From contig CAINHL010000034.1 of the NCBI GenBank assembly GCA_903848885.1, forward strand, positions 1-45,545: a DNA stretch of 45,545 bases. Direction: 5' to 3'. How positions within the stretch are numbered: the stretch's first letter is position 1; every line of letters begins with the position of its first letter. The stretch comes from an uncultured Actinomycetes bacterium. GTDB taxonomy: Bacteria > Actinomycetota > Acidimicrobiia > Acidimicrobiales > RAAP-2. The notes under the pieces were generated by a model. The model saw only the letters and a program-made list of their open reading frames with translations, ran no database searches and had not been told where the DNA came from. The position numbers were made by a program, and so were the translations under genes. Below, piece after piece: positions 16,412-24,492 of this stretch.

Positions 16412-17371
16412 ATGATTTCATCAAAATCCGTATCCGGACTTAACGGTCACGACTTCACCCGGGGCGTAATGCCCCGGGTGAAGTCTGGTCGTTTCTATAG
16501 CTATGTCTTGCGCGGCTCGGCAGTGCTCTTTTCTGCCGTTCTCGTTCTTTTTGTGTGGAGCATTATTCGACAATCGTGGCCGGCGTGGTCACACTCGGGA
16601 CTCTCGATTATCACTGGGACCAACTGGGCTCCGGCAGATAGTCAATTCGGGGCGCTTCCGCTGATACTCGCTACCTTGATCACCGCTGGCGTGGCGCTTT
16701 TGTTTGCCGTTCCTATTGGTATCGGTACCGCTCTCACTTTGAACTACATTGTTCCCCCGCGAATCGCGAGCCCTCTGACAGTGCTCGTCGAACTTCTTGC
16801 AGCTGTTCCCTCGGTGGTCTACGGACTCTGGGGCCTCAACGTTTTGGTGCCGTGGATGTCCACGACCATTCAGCCCTGGCTCGCCGGGTTAACGAGTGGT
16901 GGCTGGCCCTTTAGCGGAAACGCCATTGGTCTCGGTCTGGTACTCGCGAGCACAGTACTTTCGATCATGGTTCTCCCGACCATTGTGGCCATTTCACGTG
17001 ACGTGATTGCCGCGGTTCCCCGCGATCTCATTGAAGGAGCACTCTCCTTGGGAGCAACACGGAGTCAGGTCTTGTTAAAAGTAGTAGTCCCCAGTGCAAA
17101 AATTGGCCTGCTCGGCGCAGTATCGCTCGGTGCCGGTCGTGCTTTGGGTGAAACTGTTGCCGTGGCGATGGTTATCGGATCCAGCCCCTCCATGCCACAC
17201 TCGCTGTTCTCCTTGGGTTCCACGCTCGCGTCGACCATTGCCACGCAATTTATTGATTCCTCGCCCCAGCAGCTCGCCGCCCTCGGCGCGCTGGCCATGA
17301 TTTTGATGTTTTTGACAGCGTCCGTGAACGCTATCGCTCGTGCACTAGTGCAGCGCGGCGTGAAGGGTTAA
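16412..17371 (+). CDS. pstC: Phosphate ABC transporter permease PstC
   Basis: This is a membrane permease subunit of the Pst phosphate importer, with about six helices, pairing with PstA. The cytoplasmic coupling loop EGALSLGATRSQVLLKVVVP (EAA motif) and the ALGETVAVAMVIG segment are typical of PstC. The ATG at 16412 gives 319 aa but has a weak ribosome binding site, and the first 25 codons contain a perfect 15-bp inverted repeat. ATG 16469 (MPRVKSG) or GTG 16478 would place the start at or after the hairpin loop, and all conserved residues would be kept. I keep the longer form with that caution. It is followed by pstA after 2 bp. Confidence 0.93.
   Translation: MISSKSVSGLNGHDFTRGVMPRVKSGRFYSYVLRGSAVLFSAVLVLFVWSIIRQSWPAWSHSGLSIITGTNWAPADSQFGALPLILATLITAGVALLFAVPIGIGTALTLNYIVPPRIASPLTVLVELLAAVPSVVYGLWGLNVLVPWMSTTIQPWLAGLTSGGWPFSGNAIGLGLVLASTVLSIMVLPTIVAISRDVIAAVPRDLIEGALSLGATRSQVLLKVVVPSAKIGLLGAVSLGAGRALGETVAVAMVIGSSPSMPHSLFSLGSTLASTIATQFIDSSPQQLAALGALAMILMFLTASVNAIARALVQRGVKG
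16451..16485 (+). repeat. Perfect 15-bp inverted repeat at the pstS/pstC junction
   Basis: GACTTCACCCGGGGC (16451-16465) and GCCCCGGGTGAAGTC (16471-16485) are exact reverse complements around a 5-nt loop GTAAT, 68 bp after the pstS stop. In RNA this is a very stable hairpin. Only a weak T-rich stretch follows (16486-16498). It could act as a partial terminator, a 3' stabiliser of pstS mRNA, or a lid on pstC translation, since ATG 16469 lies in the loop. Confidence 0.9.
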
Positions 17372-17373
17372 CG

Positions 17374-18300
17374 ATGACCGACCTCCTCGCCAAGTTGCCA
17401 CCGGACCCTCTTCTCGAGCGTCGCCGAGTCGTGCAACTTATGTCGCAGAAAACTCAGCGAGCTCGTTCTCTTCGTTCGGGCTTGTTTCTCTCGCTGCTCG
17501 TCTCTGCATTGATGGTTGCCATCATTCCTTTGTTTTTTGTGTGCGCGGCTCTGGTGCAGCGGGGATTCAAAGTGCTGTCGTGGGGATTTCTGACCCAAGT
17601 GCCACAGCAGCCGACTTTGATGCAGCAAGACACCATTGGCGGGGTCGGTAATGCCATTATCGGCTCGCTGGTCGTTGACGGTGTGGCTGCGCTAGTGGCC
17701 GTGCCCCTGGGCATCATTCTCGGCCTGTACCTGTCGGAAACGCAAAGTCGCCCCGCCACTGCGCTGCGCTCGATTACGGAAATAATGACGGGCTTGCCGT
17801 CAATTCTCTTGGGCGTTTTCGCCTATGTGTACCTTGTGCTTAACATGCACGCTTTCACCGGCTTCGCTGGTGCGATGGCTTTGGCGCTACTGATGACTCC
17901 AGTTATTACCAAGGCAGCGGAGACGGCACTTCGAAACGTCCCGCGGACTTTGACAGAAGCTGGCCTCGCGCTGGGTGCTCGCCAGTCCAAGGTGTCGCTG
18001 AAAGTAGTTCTACCTGTGGCCGCGCCGGGAATTATCACTGGCGTCCTGCTCGCCCTGGCTCGCGCCATCGGCGAAACCGCTCCACTTCTGTTGGTGATGG
18101 GCGCCTCCATTCAATACGAATGGAATCCTCTCCACCCCATGTCGGCACTGCCCTTGATGACCTTTAATTACTCGTCAGCCGCATACGACAGCCAGCACGC
18201 CGCCGCGTGGGGTGTTGCCATTGTCTTAGTAGCAATTGTTCTGATTTTGAATGTTATGTCGCGACTAGTCGCGGCGTTTATGCGCAGGGAGCGTCACTAA
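17374..18300 (+). CDS. pstA: Phosphate ABC transporter permease PstA
   Basis: This 308-aa second permease subunit of the Pst complex has an N-terminal cytoplasmic stretch of about 35 residues and then six hydrophobic helices. The coupling-loop motif [20 protein letters not shown] and the [13 protein letters not shown] segment define PstA. It starts 2 bp after pstC with a GAAGGG upstream, and its TAA overlaps an ATG (TAATG) at the beginning of the pstB region. This arrangement implies a single transcript with coupled translation. Confidence 0.95.
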   Translation: MTDLLAKLPPDPLLERRRVVQLMSQKTQRARSLRSGLFLSLLVSALMVAIIPLFFVCAALVQRGFKVLSWGFLTQVPQQPTLMQQDTIGGVGNAIIGSLVVDGVAALVAVPLGIILGLYLSETQSRPATALRSITEIMTGLPSILLGVFAYVYLVLNMHAFTGFAGAMALALLMTPVITKAAETALRNVPRTLTEAGLALGARQSKVSLKVVLPVAAPGIITGVLLALARAIGETAPLLLVMGASIQYEWNPLHPMSALPLMTFNYSSAAYDSQHAAAWGVAIVLVAIVLILNVMSRLVAAFMRRERH

Positions 18301-18314
18301 TGGAGGGAATGAAA

Positions 18315-19139
18315 ATGGAAGATCGAGGCTTGGCAGCCGCGGGTGTGGCGAATCAAGCCGAAACCGGTCCTGCCGTGATGCGCCTGAAGGACGTGTCCGT
18401 GTCCTTCAATGACCGTATGGCCGTGCGTGGCGTCACTTTCGACGTCGTTGCCAACAAGGTGACCTCAATGATTGGGCCATCAGGTTCTGGAAAGACCACT
18501 CTTCTTCGGTCGCTGAATCGTCTGCACGACTTGACCAAGGGCGCCAAAGTCACGGGAGATATTCGATTGGGTGACCTTGACGTCTACGGAGGCGATTTGG
18601 CTACGACCTTGTTGCGTAGTCGCATTGGAATGGTGTTTCAGCGACCCAATCCTTTCCCCACCATGTCGATTTATGACAATGTGGTCTCGGGTTTACGCTT
18701 TAACGGAATTAAGAAGAAGGCGATTCTCGAAGAGGCGGCCGAGTCGGCTCTCATTGCTGCCGCATTATGGGACAGCGTGAAAGATCGGATGAAAGCTCAC
18801 GCCTCAACCTTGTCGGGGGGAGAGCAACAACGTCTGTGCATCGCTCGAGCGTTGGCGGTTGAGCCAGAAGTTCTGCTCATGGACGAACCGACGTCATCAC
18901 TTGACCCAGTGTCTACTCAGCGCATTGAAGAGTTGATGGTGGAATTGAAGAATCGTGTCACCATCGTCATCGTGACCCACAACATGCAACAGGCCGCTCG
19001 CATCTCGGACAATTGCGCGTTTTTATTGATGGCGGAAGACCGATCGGGAGAATTAATCGAATTTGCTTCGACGGAGAAGATTTTCCATAATCCGTCAGAT
19101 GAACGGACCCTCGATTACATCCAGGGTCGATTCGGCTGA
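18315..19139 (+). CDS. pstB: Phosphate ABC transporter ATP-binding protein PstB
   Basis: This is the ATPase that powers phosphate import through PstCA. It has Walker [10 protein letters not shown], the PstB-specific [16 protein letters not shown], the signature [15 protein letters not shown], Walker [13 protein letters not shown] and the switch His in [16 protein letters not shown] 18315 (274 aa) is preferred because GGAGGG lies 7 nt upstream; in-frame ATGs at 18309 and 18300 (the latter overlapping the pstA stop) are alternatives. No phoU follows, although PhoU usually accompanies this operon; the next gene is an amidase. Confidence 0.95.
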   Translation: MEDRGLAAAGVANQAETGPAVMRLKDVSVSFNDRMAVRGVTFDVVANKVTSMIGPSGSGKTTLLRSLNRLHDLTKGAKVTGDIRLGDLDVYGGDLATTLLRSRIGMVFQRPNPFPTMSIYDNVVSGLRFNGIKKKAILEEAAESALIAAALWDSVKDRMKAHASTLSGGEQQRLCIARALAVEPEVLLMDEPTSSLDPVSTQRIEELMVELKNRVTIVIVTHNMQQAARISDNCAFLLMAEDRSGELIEFASTEKIFHNPSDERTLDYIQGRFG

Positions 19140-19147
19140 TTCACTTG

Positions 19148-19164
19148 GCCACGGTGAACGTGGC
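19148..19164 (+). terminator. Hairpin after pstB
   Basis: GCCACG and CGTGGC pair around GTGAA, just after the pstB stop and before the amidase ribosome binding site. Short A and T flanks extend it weakly. It may end or attenuate the pst transcript; there is no T tract. Confidence 0.35.
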
Positions 19165-19193
19165 AAACTACATTTCACTATGAAGGGGGATGT

Positions 19194-20591
19194 ATGGCGA
19201 ACGAATTATGGCGTTTTTCCGCGACGGAATTGGCGTCGAAGATTGCTCAGCGCGAGGTCAGCTCGCGCGAAGTAGTCAGTGACTTTCTCGAAAGAATCGC
19301 CGCTGTGGGTCCCGCGGTCAACGCCGTAGTGGAAACCTTCCCCGAAGCGACTTTGGCGTGGGCTGACGCCGCGGACGCACGCCAACGCTCCGGCGAGTCC
19401 CTCGGAATTTTGCACGGTGTTCCCTTCACGATTAAGACCAATATTGACCAAGAAGGTCGCGCGACGAGCGAGGGAGTGGAGAAGCTCAAGGACTTGATCG
19501 CGCCAAGTGACGCGCCGCCGGTCGAACACATGAAGCGTGCAGGGGCGATACCACTCGGACGAACCAACATGCCCGACTTCGGACTACGCGTCAACACGGA
19601 GTCGTCCCTCTACGGCGCGACACGTAATCCCTTTGACGCCACCCGGACGGCGGGCGGGTCCTCGGGCGGCGAGGCCGCCGCGATTGCCACCGGGCAGAGC
19701 GTGCTGGGTCTTGGCAACGACCTCGGTGGATCGCTCCGAAATCCCGCCTACTGCTGCGGTATTGCTTCGATCAAGCCCAGTTTTGGCCGCGTGCCTACTG
19801 GAAATGCGACGGCACCCTTCGCCCCGCCGATTGGTGGACAGCTTCTCTCGGTGCAAGGCGTACTCGGGCGAACCGTCGCCGATGTGCGACTCGGCTTGGA
19901 GGCCGTGATGGGCTCTCACCGAATGGACCCCGTCTGCGTGGATGCTCCCTTGGTGGGACCGGCGTATCCAAAGCGTATTGCGCTAGTGCCGGAACCTTCC
20001 GGTGGCTCCACCGACCCTGGCGTTGCCGAAGGCGTACGTGCTGCCGGTCGTGCTCTGGCCGATGCGGGTTATGACGTGGTGGAGATTGAACCACCCATGC
20101 TGTTTGAGGCCTATCTCAACTGGTCGGAACACGTGATGCGCGACACGGCACTCCTGCGACCGGTGCTGGATATGTTCATGGGCGACGGAGGTAAAGCTTT
20201 CTTGGACTTCTCCAACGTATGGGATGAGCCACAGACGCCAGAATCCACTTTGGAAATGCACCGTCTGCGTTACACCGTCGGTCGTGCCTGGAGTGGCTTT
20301 CTGACTGACTACGCCGCCATTGTCGGCCCGACCTGGACGCAACCACCTTTCCCCTTGGGTTGGGACGTCGAGTCGCAGGAAAATGCTCTGGCGGTGGCGG
20401 AAATGTTCCGATTTGTGTGTCCGGCGAACCTACTGGGCCTGCCCGCCGCGTCGGTTCCCACGGGAATAACCAACGGACTTCCGGTTGGCGCACAAATCAT
20501 CTCTCGCCGTTTGCGCGAAGACATTACTTTGGACATCGCTGCCGATATCGAAAGGGCATTGGGCACTTTTACTCCCATCGATCCGCGATGA
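19194..20591 (+). CDS. Amidase signature family hydrolase
   Basis: This 465-aa amidase hydrolyses a carboxamide through a Ser-cisSer-Lys triad. The likely residues are Lys81 (FTIKTN), Ser156 (GGSSGGEAAA) and Ser180 (NDLGGSLRNPA). The family also includes GatA, but neither gatC nor gatB is near and the C-terminal half differs, so a free-standing amidase (aliphatic, aryl or amino-acid amides) is more likely. It is cytoplasmic, with no signal peptide. The start is supported by AAGGGGGA upstream. The stop codon overlaps the ATG of the following acetyltransferase (ATGA), so the two are probably co-expressed. Confidence 0.92.
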   Translation: MANELWRFSATELASKIAQREVSSREVVSDFLERIAAVGPAVNAVVETFPEATLAWADAADARQRSGESLGILHGVPFTIKTNIDQEGRATSEGVEKLKDLIAPSDAPPVEHMKRAGAIPLGRTNMPDFGLRVNTESSLYGATRNPFDATRTAGGSSGGEAAAIATGQSVLGLGNDLGGSLRNPAYCCGIASIKPSFGRVPTGNATAPFAPPIGGQLLSVQGVLGRTVADVRLGLEAVMGSHRMDPVCVDAPLVGPAYPKRIALVPEPSGGSTDPGVAEGVRAAGRALADAGYDVVEIEPPMLFEAYLNWSEHVMRDTALLRPVLDMFMGDGGKAFLDFSNVWDEPQTPESTLEMHRLRYTVGRAWSGFLTDYAAIVGPTWTQPPFPLGWDVESQENALAVAEMFRFVCPANLLGLPAASVPTGITNGLPVGAQIISRRLREDITLDIAADIERALGTFTPIDPR

Positions 20592-21040
20592 CGGTGGCGA
20601 ATATTCGCCCCATCCGTCGTAGCGATCTGGTGACAGTCATCGACATCCAGGTAGGGGGAAGTTTGCACCCGGACGCCGAAGACCCCACCAAAGTCGATGC
20701 CTATTGGCGAGGTGTGGACGAGACCCGACGCGCGGGAGGGGACGTCTTCGTGGCCGAAGTAGAGCAAGAAGTAGTGGGCTTCTACCAACTGCTGGTCTTT
20801 CGCCATTTTCAACACGCGGGCTCACTCTGCGCGGAGGTGGAGAGCGTCCACGTGCGGGCGTCGGACCGAGGACGTGGCATTGGAAGCGCCATGATGGCTC
20901 ACGCGACCGAGGAAGCGACGCAGCGAAATTGTTACCGTCTGCAGCTCACCAGCAACAACGTCCGCGACGACGCCCACCGCTTCTATCTCAGCAACGGCTT
21001 CACCCAGAGTCACCAAGGATTCAAGAAAGCCCTTAGTTAA
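20588..21040 (+). CDS. GNAT family N-acetyltransferase
   Basis: This 150-aa GNAT enzyme moves an acyl group from acyl-CoA to an amine. It opens with IRPIRRSDL and has the acetyl-CoA-binding motif A (VHVRASDRGRGIGSAMM, with RGRGIG for the pyrophosphate) and the late DDAHRFYLSNGF motif B. Upstream in-frame sequence overlaps the amidase and lacks GNAT features, so the ATG sharing ATGA with the amidase stop is the start. Its 3' end overlaps the convergent carbonic anhydrase gene by 8 bp. The substrate cannot be told; pairing with an amidase suggests a small amine or amide metabolite. Confidence 0.9.
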   Translation: MTVANIRPIRRSDLVTVIDIQVGGSLHPDAEDPTKVDAYWRGVDETRRAGGDVFVAEVEQEVVGFYQLLVFRHFQHAGSLCAEVESVHVRASDRGRGIGSAMMAHATEEATQRNCYRLQLTSNNVRDDAHRFYLSNGFTQSHQGFKKALS

Positions 21041-21521
21041 TTTCTCGGAGGCTTCCGTCGTTCACGTCAAAGACGAAGCCACGGATCTCCGTTCCCTTGA
21101 CGAAGGGACTCTCCACCAAGGTCGCGACGGTGCGACGCACGTCGACGTCCACGTCGGAATAGGCCCCGAAGCGAAAGGGCGGTCGCAGCCCTAGCTCAGC
21201 CTCGACCTCTCGGGCTAAGGCCTCTTCTTCGAAGGTCTCCAGACCACAACGTGTGTGGTGGATGACCATCACGGATTCCGTGCCCAGCAGGCGCTGGGAC
21301 AAGAGCAGAGACCTGATGGCGTCGTCGGTGGCGAGACCGCCGGCGTTACGGATGAGGTGCGCTTCTCCTAGGTGTAAGCCGAGGGCGCCGAAAAGGTCGA
21401 GACGAGAGTCCATGCAGGTTAAAACCGCCAGATGGCGTTGGGGGGCGGTGGGAAGGTCGACGTGTCCGTGTTGGTCGCGGTAGATCTGATTATGCCCCAG
21501 TACATCATCAATGACACTCAT
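21033..21521 (-). CDS. Beta-class carbonic anhydrase
   Basis: This 162-aa zinc enzyme interconverts CO2 and bicarbonate in the cytoplasm. The zinc ligands are likely Cys36 (in VLTCMDSRLD), His89 and Cys92 (in HHTRCG), with the Asp38-Arg40 dyad. RNAGG, then DDAIRSLLLSQRLLGT, and the end GFVFDVNDGSLREI closely follow the short mycobacterial Rv1284-type beta-carbonic anhydrases. ATG 21521 is the start because homologues begin here and because TAGGCT lies 7 nt upstream, the leaderless arrangement seen repeatedly in this window. It is divergent from the AhpD-like gene. Confidence 0.93.
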   Translation of the reverse strand: MSVIDDVLGHNQIYRDQHGHVDLPTAPQRHLAVLTCMDSRLDLFGALGLHLGEAHLIRNAGGLATDDAIRSLLLSQRLLGTESVMVIHHTRCGLETFEEEALAREVEAELGLRPPFRFGAYSDVDVDVRRTVATLVESPFVKGTEIRGFVFDVNDGSLREIN

Positions 21522-21528
21522 GGCACTG

Positions 21529-21534
21529 AGCCTA
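21529..21534 (-). promoter_or_regulatory. -10 element (TAGGCT), carbonic anhydrase
   Basis: On the minus strand TAGGCT ends 7 nt before the ATG at 21521, so transcription would start at or next to the start codon. No ribosome binding site is present. Confidence 0.6.
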
Positions 21535-21567
21535 GAGGGAGTGGGTACGCTTTTGGACGGAGGCCTT

Positions 21568-21918
21568 ATGGAACACATTCATGAAGTACGCGAGGAACTT
21601 CGCGGCCCCGCCAAAGCCTTGCGCGAAGAAATTCCGGAAGTGATGCGGGCCTTTGGTGGGCTCAGCGCAGCGGCGATGGTCGAAGGCGAATTAAGTGTGG
21701 CCACCAAGGAACTGATCGCCTTGGCCATTGCCATCACTCGAGAGTGTGATGGTTGCGTCGCGGCACACGCACGCGGTGCTGCCCGTGTGGGAGTGACCCG
21801 CCGACAAGTCGCCGAAATGGCGGGAGTGGCCATCTTGATGAATGGTGGTCCGGGCACCGTGTGGGGACCTCGCGCCCTCGCGGCTTTTGACCAGGTTCTC
21901 GCGGAGCGCGATTCCTAG
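21568..21918 (+). CDS. AhpD/carboxymuconolactone decarboxylase-like protein
   Basis: This 116-aa all-alpha protein of the CMD/AhpD family carries the redox motif ITRECDGCVAAHARGA with Cys60, Cys63 and His67, which in AhpD-like members supports peroxidase or disulfide-reductase activity. TKELIALAIA before the motif and GVTRRQVAEMAGVAILM after it are family-typical. The protein usually forms oligomers. The ATG at 21568 has GGAGG 4 nt upstream; an upstream frame extends into the promoter region. The stop overlaps the convergent BrkB gene by four bases. Confidence 0.88.
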   Translation: MEHIHEVREELRGPAKALREEIPEVMRAFGGLSAAAMVEGELSVATKELIALAIAITRECDGCVAAHARGAARVGVTRRQVAEMAGVAILMNGGPGTVWGPRALAAFDQVLAERDS

Positions 21919-22781
21919 AGTCGTCGAAGAGTGACGGGCCAGGCCCTCTCGGCGACGACCACGTTGGTTTCGCTGGCCACCAAGAACAGGTGCGCTCCGA
22001 GGTTGATCCAAAAGACCAGCCCCAGCACTACGGCGAAGAAACCGTAAATTTGACTGGCGTGCTGGAGCTTGTGTCCTAAAAGGTAACCGCTCAGTGCGGA
22101 AAGAATCGTCCAACCGAGGGCTCCTACGACGGTCCCCGGGAGCAGGTTGCGGAGACCGGTTCCGCGGGGCGCGAGAAATCGCAATACCGCGAGGTAGCCG
22201 ACGGCATTAATCAGAAATGCGACGACCAATACCACTGCGCGACCGATGATGGGCTCACCGCCAAAGAAACTGTTACTGAAAGTGGAGACGCCGGTAGCCG
22301 CGGAGGACAGCAAAAGAACCAGGCCCAGGGTGGTAAATATCTTGAGGCCAATACGAAGACGCTCCACGAGGCCGGGCCACTGTTCGAGGGGTCGTCGCCA
22401 AACCGTGAAGGCTGCCATCTGTAAGGCGTTCGTGACCCCAAAAGCTCCTGCCAGAATACCGAAAATGGATATGTATCCCGCCGCGACGTTCCCTCGAGCA
22501 ATGGCGTGCAGATTCTGCTTCAACGTGCCACCGATGATGGGGAATTGCGCCAAAGCTGAGTTCACTAGAGCGTGATTGAGATTGGTTCCTTGAAGAAAGA
22601 GCCCCGCAATCGTCACCAAGAGCAAGAGTAAGGGAAATACCGAGAGAAAGCCGTAGAAGGTGACCAGGGCCGCCAAGCGGGTATCGAGGTTCTCGCGGTA
22701 ACGCTGAACGACGGCCACGGGAAACGCCAACCAGACGTGTGCGTGCTGGTACGTGTCGAAGCGTTCTAGCCAGCGTTTCAC
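21915..22781 (-). CDS. YihY/BrkB-family integral membrane protein
   Basis: This 288-aa inner-membrane protein has about six to seven helices and belongs to the YihY/virulence factor BrkB family: LVTFYGFLSVFPLLLLLVT near the start, VTNALQMAAFTVW in the middle, then LPGTVVGALGWTILSALSGYLL and YGFFAVVLGLVFWINLGAHLFL at the end. The family's molecular function is not settled. The GTG at 22781 shares GTGA with the P450 stop, so the two genes are translationally coupled. Upstream in-frame sequence lies inside the P450 gene and is not used. Confidence 0.9.
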   Translation of the reverse strand: MKRWLERFDTYQHAHVWLAFPVAVVQRYRENLDTRLAALVTFYGFLSVFPLLLLLVTIAGLFLQGTNLNHALVNSALAQFPIIGGTLKQNLHAIARGNVAAGYISIFGILAGAFGVTNALQMAAFTVWRRPLEQWPGLVERLRIGLKIFTTLGLVLLLSSAATGVSTFSNSFFGGEPIIGRAVVLVVAFLINAVGYLAVLRFLAPRGTGLRNLLPGTVVGALGWTILSALSGYLLGHKLQHASQIYGFFAVVLGLVFWINLGAHLFLVASETNVVVAERAWPVTLRRL

Positions 22782-24055
22782 GCGTCGAAGCTGTAACTCA
22801 GGCGCTTGATGCCATTGACGAAACTCGACCGCAATTGGGCGGGCTCGCTGGTGGTGTGGATACCGGGGAAGCGCGACAGCAACTCGCGATAGACCACGGT
22901 GATCTCCCGGCGCGCGAGGTGAGCACCCAGGCAAAAGTGGGGGCCGGGGGCTCCGAATCCGTAGTGATCGTTCGGAGTGCGGCGAACGTCAAATTTGTAG
23001 GGGTCGACGAAGGCGTCGGCATCCTTGTTCGCCGAGTTGTAAAAGAGAAGGACCTTGTCACCGGCGGCGAGTTCTTGTCCACTCAAGACGTAGTCGGTAG
23101 CCAAGGTTCGACGCATCCAGGTGACGGGAGACGCCCAACGCACGATTTCGTCGGTTGCCGTTTTGGCGTGTGTGTCGTAGTCGTCAATGAGAATCTGCTT
23201 TTGGTCGGGGTAGTGAGTGAAGGTGTGAAGACCGTGCGCGATTGCCGTGCGAGTGGTTTCGTTTCCCGCGGTCACCAAGAGAACGAAGAAAGACGCCAGC
23301 TCTTGCTGGGTGAGCTTCTCATCTTCAATTTCGGCGTTCACGAGGGCACTGGTGATGTCGTCAATGGGGTTTTCGATGCGGTATTTACCGAGTTCTTCCA
23401 TTAAGCCGGTGAGTGTCGCGCCGGCTTCGAGAGTGGCGAGAATTGGGTCGGTACCCGCGGGGATGATGTCAGGGTCACCCATGCACAAAATGATGTTGGA
23501 AGCATCGAGGGCGGTTTGGTATTCGCTCGGTGGCACGCCCATCATGTCGCAGATGATTTGAATAGGAAAGGGAGCGGCGATGTCTTTGACGAAGTCGCCC
23601 GTTCCCTGCGTGAGGGCGCGTTCGATGACTTCGTGTGCCACGCGCTCAATGGAGTCTTCTACCGCACGCACATTGCGCGGATTAAAGGCGTTAGAGACAA
23701 TGCGGCGAAGTCGGGCGTGCTTCGGGTTGTCGGTAGAAATCATGCCGCTGAAATATTCCACCATTTCGGAAGGGAGATCCATGGTCGAGACCGCTCCCGG
23801 ACCGGAGAGGAAGACTTCGGGATGGCGGCTGGCCTCGGCGACGTCGCGGTGCTTGGTGAGGGCGTACCAACCTGGCCCCAGCGGGAGCTCAATGGCGGTG
23901 GTGCCGGGCTCGGGGCCGGTTTCTTTAAAGAAGGGAATGGGACGCTCGTTGCGCAAGGTGAGAAAACCACCTTCGCGCTGGTCGTAGGGAAGCTCCCAAA
24001 AGGCGAGATCCGAAAGATTGATTTGGTCAACGGGAAGGCTTTGCACGGGCTTCAT
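22778..24055 (-). CDS. Cytochrome P450 (CYP125/124/142-like)
   Basis: This 425-aa soluble heme monooxygenase shows the I-helix oxygen-binding motif AGNETT (263-268), the K-helix ExxR EIVR (303-306), and the heme loop GFGAPGPHFCLGAHLAR with Cys375 as axial ligand. The early FSGMISTDNPKHARLRRIV and the overall motif set recall actinobacterial CYPs that oxidise steroid side chains and branched fatty acids; the substrate is inferred only at that level. It needs a ferredoxin and reductase, none of which is adjacent. ATG 24055 is preferred over GTG 24091 because a TACGAT hexamer sits 8 nt upstream. It is coupled to the BrkB gene. Confidence 0.93.
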   Translation of the reverse strand: MKPVQSLPVDQINLSDLAFWELPYDQREGGFLTLRNERPIPFFKETGPEPGTTAIELPLGPGWYALTKHRDVAEASRHPEVFLSGPGAVSTMDLPSEMVEYFSGMISTDNPKHARLRRIVSNAFNPRNVRAVEDSIERVAHEVIERALTQGTGDFVKDIAAPFPIQIICDMMGVPPSEYQTALDASNIILCMGDPDIIPAGTDPILATLEAGATLTGLMEELGKYRIENPIDDITSALVNAEIEDEKLTQQELASFFVLLVTAGNETTRTAIAHGLHTFTHYPDQKQILIDDYDTHAKTATDEIVRWASPVTWMRRTLATDYVLSGQELAAGDKVLLFYNSANKDADAFVDPYKFDVRRTPNDHYGFGAPGPHFCLGAHLARREITVVYRELLSRFPGIHTTSEPAQLRSSFVNGIKRLSYSFDA

Positions 24056-24063
24056 GTTGGTAA

Positions 24064-24069
24064 ATCGTA
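24064..24069 (-). promoter_or_regulatory. -10 element (TACGAT), P450
   Basis: The minus-strand TACGAT ends 8 nt before ATG 24055, and no ribosome binding site is visible. It fits the window's leaderless pattern. Confidence 0.45.
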
Positions 24070-24121
24070 GTGAGTAGAACGGGTGGGGCACGGTGACGCT
24101 GCCACAGGGCAGAATGGAGGA

Positions 24122-24457
24122 ATGGAAACCACGCTGACAGACCCCGAGCGCGCGAGTCGCCTCTCCGCCCTTATGGCTCTGTTGGAGTTGATGCGCCCCT
24201 CCATTCAGGCCGACGGTGGCGATTTGGTCCTGATTCGTGCCGACGTGGAGGCCGGAGTAGTAGAGGTTCAGCTACAGGGGGCATGTTCGTCGTGCGCGAT
24301 TTCATCCTCGACTCTGTCGGGGGGCGTGGAACGTATTCTCAAAGGTCGTCTGGATTGGGTGACGGAAGTGATTGGCGGCGTCGATGAATCGGCCGATATG
24401 GGTGAATCCGTTTCCCTGGGTACCGGGGGCTACGTACCGCGTCATCACGCGCTTTAA
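24122..24457 (+). CDS. NifU C-terminal domain protein (Fe-S scaffold)
   Basis: This 111-aa protein consists of a Nfu/NifU C-terminal-like domain. MRPSIQADGGDLVLI and the CSSC motif (Cys55, Cys58) in GACSSCAISSSTLSGGVERIL are the conserved core, and the two Cys bind an Fe-S cluster at the interface of a dimer for delivery to apo-proteins. Nfu proteins support maturation of ferredoxins and Fe-S enzymes. The GGAGG upstream is only 1 nt from ATG 24122, which is unusually short, but no better in-frame start keeps the domain. It is divergent from the P450 gene and upstream of an MFS gene. Confidence 0.88.
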   Translation: METTLTDPERASRLSALMALLELMRPSIQADGGDLVLIRADVEAGVVEVQLQGACSSCAISSSTLSGGVERILKGRLDWVTEVIGGVDESADMGESVSLGTGGYVPRHHAL

Positions 24458-24492
24458 AGTGATCGATTTCGTCGCCACGCGAGGGTGAACCA

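Noticed and set aside
22739-23404. 221-codon plus-strand frame over the P450 gene
   Set aside because: It is antisense to conserved P450 motifs and has the Gly/Val/Arg bias of a shadow frame.
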